Positions 11,060 through 20,381 of a stretch of DNA of 64,000 nucleotides are shown one piece after another. Source of the DNA: Zasmidium citrigriseum (taxonomy: Eukaryota; Ascomycota; Dothideomycetes; Mycosphaerellales; Mycosphaerellaceae); contig NHNW01000078.1 of assembly GCA_002786025.1 (NCBI GenBank), positions 99,540 to 163,539 on the forward strand, written 5' to 3'. Each line of letters begins with the position of its first letter. The stretch's first letter is position 1. The notes beneath the pieces were generated by a model, which was given only the letters and a program-made list of their open reading frames with translations, had not been told where the DNA came from and searched no databases. Position numbers and translations under genes: made by a program.

Positions 11060-11920
11060 ATGGCATACAGCTCGCCAACAGCACCTCCGCCACCTGCTTC
11101 TCGAACGACTTCCATCAATCGCATACTTCTTCTCGTCCTCGACGAAGAGCTGATCTCGCTGCTCTCCTCTAGGATACAGCAAACCACGCCACTTGAGCCT
11201 CTATCCGTGAGGCCGGACCCGGTATCCAACAGAGAGACATCGCCAACTTCGACACCAAGTGCACCTTCGCCGAGGACTGCTCAACTCAATGCTTCTTCGT
11301 CCGCGCTCTCATCGCCCGAATATGTCTCGCGACTTATCCGATCGGCCAGTATCACCACCGTTCTGCTCGACCTTCGTGGCCATCCGAACGAGCTTGGCCT
11401 TTCTTGTGGTTTCTTGACGGCTCTCAAGAGTATGGGATTCAAAGGCCATGTTATCTACGTCAGCATATCTGGGGATCTCTTGAAGCCGAGTACCGACTCA
11501 AGGTCGTTGCGAGAGACCTATCCAGTTCATGCAGCCGTCGAGGTACAACTTCAGAATACAGGGAGAACAAACTCTCAGACCGGCTTCATCTGGACAGTTC
11601 TGGGCCGCTCCACTCAATCTCTCGACTCGGCAACGCAGTCTCCGATTTCACCACACACAGAAACCACAGGACCATTCGAGGACCAAGCCCAGGGTTGGCG
11701 AGAGACTAGAGACTTCCGACGTGGAACGGCTCCATCGAGATCTGCCAGCAGTTCTGCGCATGGGCTGCCACGGAGTCCTACTTTAGAGCTTGCAGAAGGA
11801 ATCATTCGAACAATCAGTACACATGGAAGGCTTTTACACGGTAGAAAGATTATGCTCGACACCGTAGACGGCAGAAGAAGGTCCTTTATGCACCAGACGG
11901 ACTGGAAGCCCGACGACTGA
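11060..11920 (+). CDS. Hypothetical protein, 286 residues
   Basis: Single exon, start at MAYSSPTAPPPPASRTT. A codon five positions upstream is TTG, not ATG. A Ser/Pro-rich N-terminal ~90 residues flank a short ordered stretch (NRILLLVLDEELISLLSSRI). A more structured middle follows (EYVSRLIRSASITTVLLDLRGHPNE, here split as EYVSRLIRSA and TVLLDLRGHPNE), then FLTALKSMGFKGHVIYVSISGD. The C-terminus alternates disordered Ser/Arg segments with a helix (LELAEGIIRTISTHGRLL). The alternation of hydrophobic strands ending in charged turns suggests a small alpha/beta core, but I do not recognise a family. No signal peptide or membrane helix. Neighbours give no functional clue. Confidence 0.5.
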   Translation: MAYSSPTAPPPPASRTTSINRILLLVLDEELISLLSSRIQQTTPLEPLSVRPDPVSNRETSPTSTPSAPSPRTAQLNASSSALSSPEYVSRLIRSASITTVLLDLRGHPNELGLSCGFLTALKSMGFKGHVIYVSISGDLLKPSTDSRSLRETYPVHAAVEVQLQNTGRTNSQTGFIWTVLGRSTQSLDSATQSPISPHTETTGPFEDQAQGWRETRDFRRGTAPSRSASSSAHGLPRSPTLELAEGIIRTISTHGRLLHGRKIMLDTVDGRRRSFMHQTDWKPDD

Positions 11921-12467
11921 GGCTCTGCGAGGAATCTCTCGCACGACTGAGTCCCATGAAGAGTTCTCATTTGGCTCATTCGGGGTGGTCACACGTAGCA
12001 GGAGGCTACAAGAGACCCGGTTCCTTTCTGCTGCGAAATTCTGTGGTGGTTATGTTCAAAGTTCAGGAACATTGATTCGAGCGGGAGGATCTAGCGCCTC
12101 ATGCAGTCTCCGTCATCAGCTGCCTCCGCAGCAGCTGTAGGTGGCCGCAGGGTTGCTGATTTTCAGCCTCGAGCTCATCATCGGCTGAGTCGGACTCCAA
12201 GCTCATTGTCGGACCTATGACCACGTCCGGCTGCTGGGCAATCTGGGTTCCACGCATAATCCTGCAGGATCAACGTCTCACATGCAGACGCCCTCATTAA
12301 TGGCCCCAGTCGACCCTCACACAACATTTCGTGGGAGCGAACCTGCGCGTATACCAAGAATTGGCGTCCAATCGATTGGGCGGATAGAAAGAGCTATCAA
12401 TCTCTCTTTCAAAGTGTCTGGCTTGCGCATTGGATCTTTTCTTCACAGCTCAAGATCTCTTATCAAC
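11921..12467. other. Promoter region of the P450 gene
   Basis: 547 bp with no coding signal. An in-frame extension of the P450 frame to 12282 is not membrane-anchor-like and is treated as 5' UTR. Confidence 0.4.
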
Positions 12468-14219
12468 ATGGCGCTCGTGAGCCTACAGCTTCTTGACCTC
12501 TCACCAAGCCATTTCGTTCTACTGTTATTGGCACTGTCGCCTGCAATATACATCTGCTACACCGTGATCTACAACCTCTACCTCTCACCGCTGTCGAAAT
12601 TCCCCGGACCAAAGCTTTGGGCCTGCTCAGAAATCTTCTATCAAAGAGCCATTGTCAACGGCATCCCTCATCAAGAGTTCGTCCGCTTCTTCGAGCGATA
12701 CGGCCCGGTCGTTCGCATCACTCCTAAAGAGCTCATATTCAGCTCGACACAAGCACAGCGCGATATACATGTCACCACGCATGTGCAGAAGCAGCTAGGC
12801 GGCAAGAAAGAGGTCTTGAGCAAGGATGGGAGATTGTGTGTCTTGCATGGCCCATTGAGAATATGTCCAGACACTGATGCTCCGAGTTTGCAGTTACAAC
12901 AGCTTTGGACTTGACGATGACCACATGATCTCTACGCTTGACCATGGCGTCCATGCCCGCCAGCGACGTTTACTCGGGAATGCATTCAGCGAGCGCTCCG
13001 TTCGAGAACTGGAGCCGATGATCCTCGAGCGCATTGAAAAACTTCTCGCCGGCGTCCGGAAACTAGGTATCGAACAAGGAAAAGACGTCGACTTCAAGAA
13101 ATGGATCAACTTCATCACCTTCGACATCACGGGTTACATCGTCTTCGGCGAATCTTTCCATTGCCTCGACAACGCCGCTTTACATCCCTGGGTGGCGTTT
13201 ATGACCGATTCGATCAAGGCTATGGTCTTCATGGGCCTGTTCTTGCGGATTCCTGGTATGAAGACGTTGATGCCGTATATGATGCCCAAGAAATCTGTCG
13301 CAGCGCTGGAAGAACATCGAGCGCTCACTTTGAATCGGATGGAACAGCGACTGGAACAAGGACAGAAGACTGAGAAGGCTGATCTCGTTGGCTTGCTGCT
13401 CAAGAATGGCATTACGCAAAAAGCAGGGGGTTTCAGTTCGGGAGAGGATCATATCAGCAAAGGCGAGCTGCACTCGAACAGTGCCATGTAATACCACCCT
13501 TTCCCCAGCCCTGATGCCAAAACACCATGCTAATCAATTCCCTGACAGCCTCATCCTAGCCGGCAGCGAAACCTCCGCAACCCTCCTAACCGGGTCCCTC
13601 TTCTTCCTCCTCAGACACACCCCACCCTACCAAACCCTAACCCACGAAATCCGCTCCACTTTCCCCTCCTCCAAATCCATAACCGCCCTCGCCGCCTCGC
13701 ACCTCCCCTACCTGCAAGCCGTGATCCAAGAGTCCCTCCGCATGTACCCGCCCGCCGCCAGTCAACTCCCTCGCACCACGCCACCCGGCGGGGCGATCAT
13801 AGACGGCTACGAAGTGCCAGAGGACGTTTATGTGGGCTTTCCGCATTTCGCGGCGTATAAGAGTGGGAGGAATTTTGGGAGGGCGGGGGAGTGGGTTCCG
13901 GAGAGGTGGATTGATGGTGGGGAGTTTGAGGGGGATCGGAGGGAGACGTTGCAGCCTTTTGGAGTTGGGCCGTATTCTTGTTTGGGGGTTACGTGAGTTC
14001 CCACTACCCTATATCCTCTGATTGTAGAGGTGGTCGCTAATGGTATCGTTTCGCAGTCTTGCATGGGCGGAGATCCGCTTGATTCTGTGTCACTTGCTCT
14101 GGCATTTCGATTTGGAGCTGTGTCCCGGACAAGAACGATGGTACGAGGATCAAAAGGTGTTCTTGGTGTGGGAGAAACCGGAATTGAGGGTGAGAGTGAA
14201 GGAAAGGAAGTTTGAGTAG
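12468..14219 (+). CDS. Cytochrome P450 monooxygenase (four exons)
   Basis: Exons 12468-12835, 12894-13487, 13549-13992 and 14057-14219 (introns 58, 61 and 64 nt) encode 522 residues. An N-terminal membrane anchor (FVLLLLALSPAIYICYTVIY) precedes the KFPGPK hinge. The I-helix LILAGSETSAT (about 322-332) is completed exactly at the second splice, the K-helix is ESLRMYP (about 382), PERW follows, and the haem loop is FGVGPYSCLG with the ligand Cys near 465. In the haem loop the common Arg two residues before the Cys is Tyr, a variant seen in some fungal P450 families. It is expected to be ER-anchored, using NADPH-P450 reductase for oxidation of a small lipophilic substrate. The general look is of the large fungal group that includes toxin- and metabolite-modifying P450s. 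The subfamily and substrate cannot be assigned. No biosynthetic cluster surrounds it. Confidence 0.88.
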
Positions 14220-14390
14220 CAGATAAACTGTTCTTGTCTGTTTCCAAGCTGTCGATCTTAATGCTGGACATATCAGTCCAGTATATGCATTAAATATAAA
14301 TCTCATCCACCATCCGACCAAACGCAAGACAACGGGATATTAAATATCTGTACAACGAACATCGCTCAAAAACCAAGCAAACCGAAGCCC

Positions 14391-16145
14391 TTACTCCCCA
14401 CCACCCAGCAAACCCGCCTTCTGCAACGCCTCGACATCCCCACCAGCCTCCATAACAGCCCTCATAGCCGCCTGACTCAACCTCCTCCTCTTATCAGCAG
14501 CCTCCTTCTCCCTCCTCGCTTTCGTCTTCGAACTCCCCGAAGGAGCCACACCGCTCAAGATCTTATTACTATCCGACGGGGTAAAGTTCACAAAACCGCC
14601 TCCCTTTTCCCCACCTTGAGGATGGCGCGGGGTCGAGTTTGTTGATTTGGTCCGACGGTGTCGTGATGCGCGTCGCGAGCCCGCGGAAGGCCGTCGGGAG
14701 CGGGAATCGGTTGCTGGTGGGGAGGGAGAGCGGGAGAAGCGCCGGTGGGGTGTTGTGGGGTGGGTGTTGCGTTGGCGGGTTGGGAGGAGGGGCAGGCCGT
14801 TGGGGAGGGAGGGGACGTAGAAGGGGCTTGCGGCGGACATGGGTGGGGATTGACTTGATGGGTTGGGCATTAGGGATGTGTCTGGCATCGTGGTGTAGTT
14901 GGAGACCAGGTTGGGATCGCAGCTGATTCCTAGCCCGAAGCTATCGTTGCCAAGGTCGGCAAAGGGGTCTTGATTCGAGAAGGGACCTGATAGCGGCGCT
15001 GAGGATGGCTCTGCGAAGGGTGCTGCGGTCCATGGATCGTCGACCGGTGAGCTCGAGAAGCCAAAGTCGAAAGACTGGATTCTGTTGGCCGATAGTGTCC
15101 CATCATCACCACACAGAGGAGCTGTATCATTCAGGGGTATTGTCTGGGTCGTATAGGGATTCGTGGGCAGCGGTGGACCCGCATCGAAATACGACAGCTG
15201 TCCATGACCACCAGGACTCAACAACGGCGAAGCGATGGGCGTATGAATCCGTGCAGCCTGCTGAAACGTACTCGCCAAGGGAGAAATCTGATCGTCGCAC
15301 CCAGGCACCGGGGGCCCATAAGCAACCGGCGATCCGAAAGCAGCGAAAACATCCTGCGTCGACCTGGCCGAAGGCGGCGGCGAATCTGGAAACGCGTACG
15401 ACGCCGGTAGCTTGATCTCAAACTTCTTCGGGCTCCCTTGGATGCGCTCCGCCCACACGTCCTTGAAGCCGGCGCGGTAGCGGGACGGGTTCATCATCTT
15501 GGATGGCGAGGCATTGGGCTTGCGGATCGTGGCATATGGGTTGATGGCTGCTGAAGCTGGAGGCTTCGTCACCCCCATTGGTCGTCCACGTGAGACTGAG
15601 CGAACATTGGTGACACTGCGCTGGGTCGGCGTCTTGCTTCCGTTTGCAGCAAAGGCGCGAGATGTCTGGCGCTGTACGGAGCGTGATTGGTGGGTGGGTG
15701 ACGGCGGTAAGGCTGGTGGCGAAGGATACCCCCCAAGGCTGAGGAAGTCGGGATGTGACTTGGTCGATCTCAGCTTCTGCTGTCTCTTCTCGCACTCTGC
15801 AGCATTTTGCTCCAAAGCACGGAGCTTCTTCGTCCAGAAGTCACCTGGGGCTTTCGCTTTGGGCTGTCTGGCCTCTGTCTCCACACTCTTCACTGAGGGC
15901 GCATCGCCTAAGGAAGGATTAGGCGAGGTAGCAGATGTCTGATTGCTTTGTTCGCTGGAGCCAGAGAAGTCGAAGAGGTTGCCAGAGTCATCCGAGCTGC
16001 TTCTTTCACGCTTGCCCTCGCCAAAGTCGAAGAGGTCGTCGCCCTCAAGGTACTGGTCAAAGACATTGTTGCAGAGGCTTGACCACTCGGGCTCTTTGTT
16101 TGTTGGCCGGAAATGGTAATTCGGCTTTCGATCAACGACAGCCAT
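14391..16145 (-). CDS. wetA: Conidiation regulator WetA
   Basis: Intronless, 584 residues. The C-terminus holds the conserved WetA block: GGFVNFTPSDSNKILSGVAP, then SGSSKTKARREKEAADKRRR, then LSQAAMRAVMEAGGDVEALQ, preceded by a basic Ser/Arg stretch (SRRASRHRRTKSTNSTPRHP). The N-terminus (LCNNVFDQYLEGDDLFDF) and an internal PGDFWTKKLRALEQ segment also fit the family. The middle is Ser/Pro-rich and disordered. WetA acts at the end of the brlA-abaA-wetA cascade in Aspergillus, where it directs conidial wall maturation, trehalose accumulation and spore dormancy, and it is nuclear with DNA-binding ability. The same role is inferred here. It is convergent with the P450 gene (171 bp between stops). 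Confidence 0.92.
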   Translation of the reverse strand: MAVVDRKPNYHFRPTNKEPEWSSLCNNVFDQYLEGDDLFDFGEGKRERSSSDDSGNLFDFSGSSEQSNQTSATSPNPSLGDAPSVKSVETEARQPKAKAPGDFWTKKLRALEQNAAECEKRQQKLRSTKSHPDFLSLGGYPSPPALPPSPTHQSRSVQRQTSRAFAANGSKTPTQRSVTNVRSVSRGRPMGVTKPPASAAINPYATIRKPNASPSKMMNPSRYRAGFKDVWAERIQGSPKKFEIKLPASYAFPDSPPPSARSTQDVFAAFGSPVAYGPPVPGCDDQISPLASTFQQAARIHTPIASPLLSPGGHGQLSYFDAGPPLPTNPYTTQTIPLNDTAPLCGDDGTLSANRIQSFDFGFSSSPVDDPWTAAPFAEPSSAPLSGPFSNQDPFADLGNDSFGLGISCDPNLVSNYTTMPDTSLMPNPSSQSPPMSAASPFYVPSLPNGLPLLPTRQRNTHPTTPHRRFSRSPSPPATDSRSRRPSAGSRRASRHRRTKSTNSTPRHPQGGEKGGGFVNFTPSDSNKILSGVAPSGSSKTKARREKEAADKRRRLSQAAMRAVMEAGGDVEALQKAGLLGGGE

Positions 16146-16613
16146 GGCTGTGGCTTCGATCGATGTATGAGGGGTAGGGTCGGCGTAGGGAAGGGGGAGA
16201 GGCGACGGGAGGGTCGAGGTAGTCAGAACGAGAGTGACAGCACTTTGGTCGGGGATTTGAGAAGTGTAGAAACCTGCCGCAAAAGGCCATGGTGGTCACC
16301 TGGGAGATATACCATCGACACAGGGCTATTGTAAGTGCCCCTCCCAGCCCACTCCATTCCAAGTGGTAGTCCAAGGAACAATCCAGATTGGTTCAAGCGG
16401 TTGCTAGTCGCCTCGTGGTGACGTGGGATGTGAGAATGGTTTTGTCGCAGGTTGCATTCCTCCTTGCTGCCAGGGCTGGGCGTGGAATGCGGGATCTTTC
16501 ACGCACTTCTGATGTCTCGAAGGCGCAGAATCGTATTAGCCGAGGATCTCGAGCGAATCGATGCTCTTCTTCGTGCCATTGTAATCGCCAATGCTCCGCC
16601 ATGTGACCATTGT
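16146..16613. other. Promoter region of wetA
   Basis: 468 bp between the wetA start and the stop of the DUF7053 gene, both minus strand. No coding signal. AbaA-type CATTCY elements occur (for example the CATTCC at 16355-16360), but such short matches prove nothing alone. Confidence 0.4.
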
Positions 16614-17879
16614 TCACCCCGGTTCCACGGCGTTTGGGTCTTGCCTCCTCCATCCTGCACCCCATGCACGTAGCGGCGCCGGGATCAAGTCTCTATCCAG
16701 CGGTGAATCCAACGGCAATTGCGCTTGAGTAGCTGAAAGCTCAGCAACCTCACTTGGTCGCCGCGTTCTGAGACGCTCACTGATGCCAGGTTCTCCAAAT
16801 GAGCCAAATCCGTAGAAGGCAGCAGGAGATTGCTGTATCGAACCCGCAGGGCTCGTCGGCATCGTAAGTGGTGAAGGAAAGTGCGGCGTCCTCAGTCCTG
16901 GATACGAAGAACAGCCCTCCTCATGAAGACCGCCGGTACAGAGACACTTATCTTTGGCCGGTGATCCTACAAGTTCGCGAGGGTAGCCGTCGTCCACGTC
17001 AGGAGATGCGGCAGCAGAAGACTGTTGAGAGTAGGAAGAGTTGGATGGCAAAGAGATGGCATAGAAAGGCTTCGACTTATTCTGTTGGATTCGGCGGAAT
17101 AGATCGTCCTGAGTGACGTCGTCTGGATGGAAGAACGAACAGCTGGGGTTGTGCATGGTTCCTTCACACGCGCAGTGAGGTGGGTAGGAGTAGTGAATGG
17201 TCGGTTGGCTCCATGCAGGGCCTTGATCCGAGTTGGAAGAGGTCGTCCTGGCCAGCAGTGACGCATCTCGCTCGAATCCAACATCGTGCTCCACAGTCCG
17301 TGAGGTAGGACGTTCCCAGAGAGAAGGACCTCGCAGGCTGCCTCGTCCTCGCCCATCCAACTGCTCAGCTCTCGCAACAATCTTATCGGCCACAACCAGA
17401 TGTGACTTCTTCAGATTTCTCTTCACAAAATTACTCATAAACACATTACACCGTAGATCCACCTCTTCCTTGATATACAACCCATCTCTTGGTACATTGA
17501 CTCCCAACTCTGCAGGAGCTCTAGGCTCTCCCGGCATAGATCCACCCACACTCCATTTGCTCCTGATATCCACACCCCCAGGAGCAAAGACGTGCGTCTG
17601 TAGCCCTCGAGGGAGGTTGTAAAAGCACGCCTTGTACACCACCTCGCCTTTTACCGCTCCGCCAGGGAGGTAATTGATCCTATCCGTGATCTCATACCAG
17701 ACAGCCTTCTCAGCCTCATCAGGCGCAGCATTTGGCGGCGGATCGGTAGTCTCATGCCGTAGAACCAGCGGGTTCAGCTCGATCATGGCATGGTGATCGT
17801 GAAGGTGGGCGATAACCGCATCGCGCGAGATCGACGGCGGCAGGGGCGTGATGTTCGTTATGAAGGAACGTTTCGACAT
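16614..17879 (-). CDS. DUF7053-type fungal protein
   Basis: Single exon, 421 residues, start at MSKRSFITNITPLPPSISRD; the four codons before it open with GTG. The N-terminal ~170 residues match the pattern I know for the fungal DUF7053 family: ITPLPP-SR opening, HxHHAMIELNPLVL, VWYEITDRINYLPGG, then KACFYNLPRGLQTHVFAPG and DIRSKWSVGG, resembling a START/SRPBCC-like beta fold. The C-terminal half is Ser/Pro-rich and disordered, with two Cys-containing repeats (CACEGTMHNPSCSF and CLCTGGLHEEGCSS). The biochemical function of the family is unknown. It lies upstream of wetA on the same strand. Confidence 0.7.
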   Translation of the reverse strand: MSKRSFITNITPLPPSISRDAVIAHLHDHHAMIELNPLVLRHETTDPPPNAAPDEAEKAVWYEITDRINYLPGGAVKGEVVYKACFYNLPRGLQTHVFAPGGVDIRSKWSVGGSMPGEPRAPAELGVNVPRDGLYIKEEVDLRCNVFMSNFVKRNLKKSHLVVADKIVARAEQLDGRGRGSLRGPSLWERPTSRTVEHDVGFERDASLLARTTSSNSDQGPAWSQPTIHYSYPPHCACEGTMHNPSCSFFHPDDVTQDDLFRRIQQNKSKPFYAISLPSNSSYSQQSSAAASPDVDDGYPRELVGSPAKDKCLCTGGLHEEGCSSYPGLRTPHFPSPLTMPTSPAGSIQQSPAAFYGFGSFGEPGISERLRTRRPSEVAELSATQAQLPLDSPLDRDLIPAPLRAWGAGWRRQDPNAVEPG

Positions 17880-18854
17880 TTCGGGTGTCACCTGGAGGGA
17901 GGAAGATGATCCATGATCTGTGAGAGCTGGGTGGAATATGAGCGAGCCCGCTCGCTAAATATATAGATCGAAGGATTCGCGAGGCTGTGCGGGTAAGACT
18001 CGCTAATGCAGAGGCGTTGTGTGACAGCTCGGTTGAAGAGCGAGACCTGCCCTACCATTCGGAAGTGTTGACTGCTTTCTGTTACAGTGTCCATGGTTGC
18101 AACCTCAGCTACTCGCCGTTGGTTGAAACTGGCAGACCAAGAGCGGGGAGCGGATGAAGTTGAGATGAAGACGGCCGGCATCGTGCTTTCCTAACAAACT
18201 TTCTTAGCCCGAGGCTTGTTCTCTCACCTAATTCGCAGTCTTCTTCTCAAAACTACCCAAATATCACCCATACTCAGGCGTGCCAGCGTCGACAGGCCTG
18301 AGAGCCGCTGAGTATTCTCACATCGTCATGTTGCTCAGCGTGGCATCTTCAGCGACGCCACGCCGCTGACCTTCCACGCTGCCGGACCAGTTTCCTCCAA
18401 ACCCTCTTTGTCTCCGAACAAACCGCGAAGACCGGGCGGTCAGGACGACCTTTCGAAGGCCGAGCAGCGACTCACGACGCCAGATGCAATGCGATGTGAA
18501 AGCCGGCCTTCGACATGACTTCCATCTCAGTGAAGTCGATGGCATCCAGCTTGCCAGCTCATGGGTACCAAGGTTCAGTATGGATCCCGCGGGACGAACC
18601 ATCTCATAGCGTCATGATTCGCCATCCTATTTTCCTACATTTCGTTGCCTACCTTTCCCTATTCTTCATCTACCTCTATACATTCCCCACCTGTTCTACT
18701 GCGCCGATCGACAAGCTTCCTTGCATGCTGCACAGAATCTACACTGTACGACATAGGATGCAGCAATCAGTCACTACCGCCACCTTTCAGTCAGAGTACC
18801 GCATTCCCGTCAACGAGAAATCATCACAGAGGAAGCACTACGAATTCCGTCAAA
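17880..18854. other. Divergent promoter region between DUF7053 gene and antiporter
   Basis: 975 bp. A minus-strand open frame (17888-18181) and plus-strand ATG-initiated frames lie here, none convincing as a gene. One plus-strand frame (18515-18925) overlaps the antiporter start out of frame and could act as an upstream ORF if transcribed. Confidence 0.4.
17956..17965 (-). promoter_or_regulatory. Possible TATA element of the DUF7053 gene
   Basis: TATATATTTA on the minus strand, about 80 bp upstream of the ATG at 17879. Position and sequence are suitable; there is no other evidence. Confidence 0.3.
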
Positions 18855-20375
18855 ATGGTCTGGAGTCAAATCGAACCGACACCACCACATATCAGCTACC
18901 TCCTACTATCAACATTCCTAATTAGCTACGTCCTATTCACAAACTTCCTGCGCAACCGCCTCCATCTCTCCGAACCTCCCATCGCTCTCCTCGTCGGCGT
19001 ACTTCTAGGCCCCTACGTCCTTGGATGGATCACCCCGAACTTCTGCGCCTCGTCCGGATGCGGCGCCGGCGTCGACTTTCGAGGCGTTGATCCTGGACGT
19101 CAAGGTTGGGGCTGGGGCGACAATGTCGTCCAGGAAGTCACTCGAGTCATCGTCGGCATACAGGTCTTTGCCGTTGGTGTTGAGTTGCCCAAGGACTATG
19201 CGAGAAAGCACTGGAAATCTGTGGGAATGATGTTGGGACCTGTCATGGCTGCTGGTTGGGTTATGTGCGCTTTCTTCTGCTGGGCGATTTTCCAGGTCGA
19301 TGTTCCTACGGCTATGGTGATTTCTGCGTGTCTGACACCAACGGATCCTGTCCTGGCGGCGAGTATCCTCTCCAACAGCCAGTTCAGCGATCGCGTGCCG
19401 AAGAGGTTGAGGGACATGCTATCTGCTGAGTCTGGTTGCAACGATGGCATCTCCTTCCCATTCCTGTACTTGGGACTCTACTTCCTCACGCAACCAACCA
19501 ACGGCATCGCCCTCAAAGACTGGTTTCTCATCACGATCCTCTGGCAATGCGTCTTCGGCACCTTCATAGGCCTCGTCATCGGCACCACCTTCAACAAAGT
19601 CCTTCGATTTAGTGATGAGAGGAACTATGTCGATCGTGCTGGCTTTGTCGTGTTCTACCTGCTGCTGGCTATCTTCTCCATTGGCGTTGGCTCGACGCTG
19701 GGATCTGACGACTTTCTAGTTGCTTTCGGTGCTGGATACGGCTTTGCTAGAGATGGCTGGTTCGCTGAGAAGACCAAGGAGGCCAATCTCCCGAATGTCA
19801 TCGATCTGATGCTGAACAGCGCCATGTTCGTATATCTAGGCACTATTATCCCGTGGGAGCAATTCCAACCGCAGTATGCCATGGACTGGGTCACACCTGG
19901 TCGACTTGTGTCGTTCTTGGTCCTGGTCTTACTCTTCAGAAGAATACCTGTCATGATTGCGATCTACCGATTGGTGCCGGATATCCATACATTGAGAGAA
20001 GCCATCTTCTGCGGCCACTTCGGTCCCATGGGTCTTGGGGCACTGTTCCTCGCGATCGAAGCACGTGCAGTCCTGGAGAATGGCACCAGCACCCCCGATG
20101 CACACCCTCCAGCATACGGCAATCCATACACGTCTCGCGAGAGGGCTATTGCAACTGTCTGGCCAGTCATTTCCTTCGTTGTGTTTGGCAGCACGCTCGT
20201 ACATGGACTCAGTGTTCTGGCAATGAGTCTTTTCACCCACTTCACCAAGGATAAAGCAGTCCGTGAGCCACTCTTGGATTCCGAAACGAACCCCGTCGAG
20301 AACATTGAGCAACATGAGGAGCGATACCATGATGATCCTGAAGATGACATCGAGGCAGCGCATGGACGTTCATGA
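18855..20375 (+). CDS. Plasma-membrane Na+/H+ antiporter (NHA1/Sod2 type)
   Basis: Intronless, 506 residues, start at MVWSQIEPTPPHISYL, which is the usual family opening; the frame extends upstream without natural sequence. About a dozen hydrophobic helices. Family hallmarks are LLVGVLLGPYVLGW, the ion-site helix CLTPTDPVLAAS (TPTDP at 161-165), ESGCNDGISFPFLYL (192-206, with the ND motif whose Asp carries the ion), and FGPMGLGALF. It is expected to expel Na+ (and possibly K+) in exchange for H+ at the plasma membrane, giving salt and pH tolerance. Compared with yeast Nha1 it lacks the long cytosolic tail: only ~40 acidic residues follow the last helix, so it is closer in size to S. pombe Sod2. 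The stop lies 6 bp from the stop of the convergent PLD-like gene. Confidence 0.92.
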   Translation: MVWSQIEPTPPHISYLLLSTFLISYVLFTNFLRNRLHLSEPPIALLVGVLLGPYVLGWITPNFCASSGCGAGVDFRGVDPGRQGWGWGDNVVQEVTRVIVGIQVFAVGVELPKDYARKHWKSVGMMLGPVMAAGWVMCAFFCWAIFQVDVPTAMVISACLTPTDPVLAASILSNSQFSDRVPKRLRDMLSAESGCNDGISFPFLYLGLYFLTQPTNGIALKDWFLITILWQCVFGTFIGLVIGTTFNKVLRFSDERNYVDRAGFVVFYLLLAIFSIGVGSTLGSDDFLVAFGAGYGFARDGWFAEKTKEANLPNVIDLMLNSAMFVYLGTIIPWEQFQPQYAMDWVTPGRLVSFLVLVLLFRRIPVMIAIYRLVPDIHTLREAIFCGHFGPMGLGALFLAIEARAVLENGTSTPDAHPPAYGNPYTSRERAIATVWPVISFVVFGSTLVHGLSVLAMSLFTHFTKDKAVREPLLDSETNPVENIEQHEERYHDDPEDDIEAAHGRS

Positions 20376-20381
20376 TATCCT

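Noticed and set aside
17888..18181. 97-codon minus-strand frame just upstream of the DUF7053 gene
   Set aside because: Lies where the 5' UTR and TATA element are expected. No motif.
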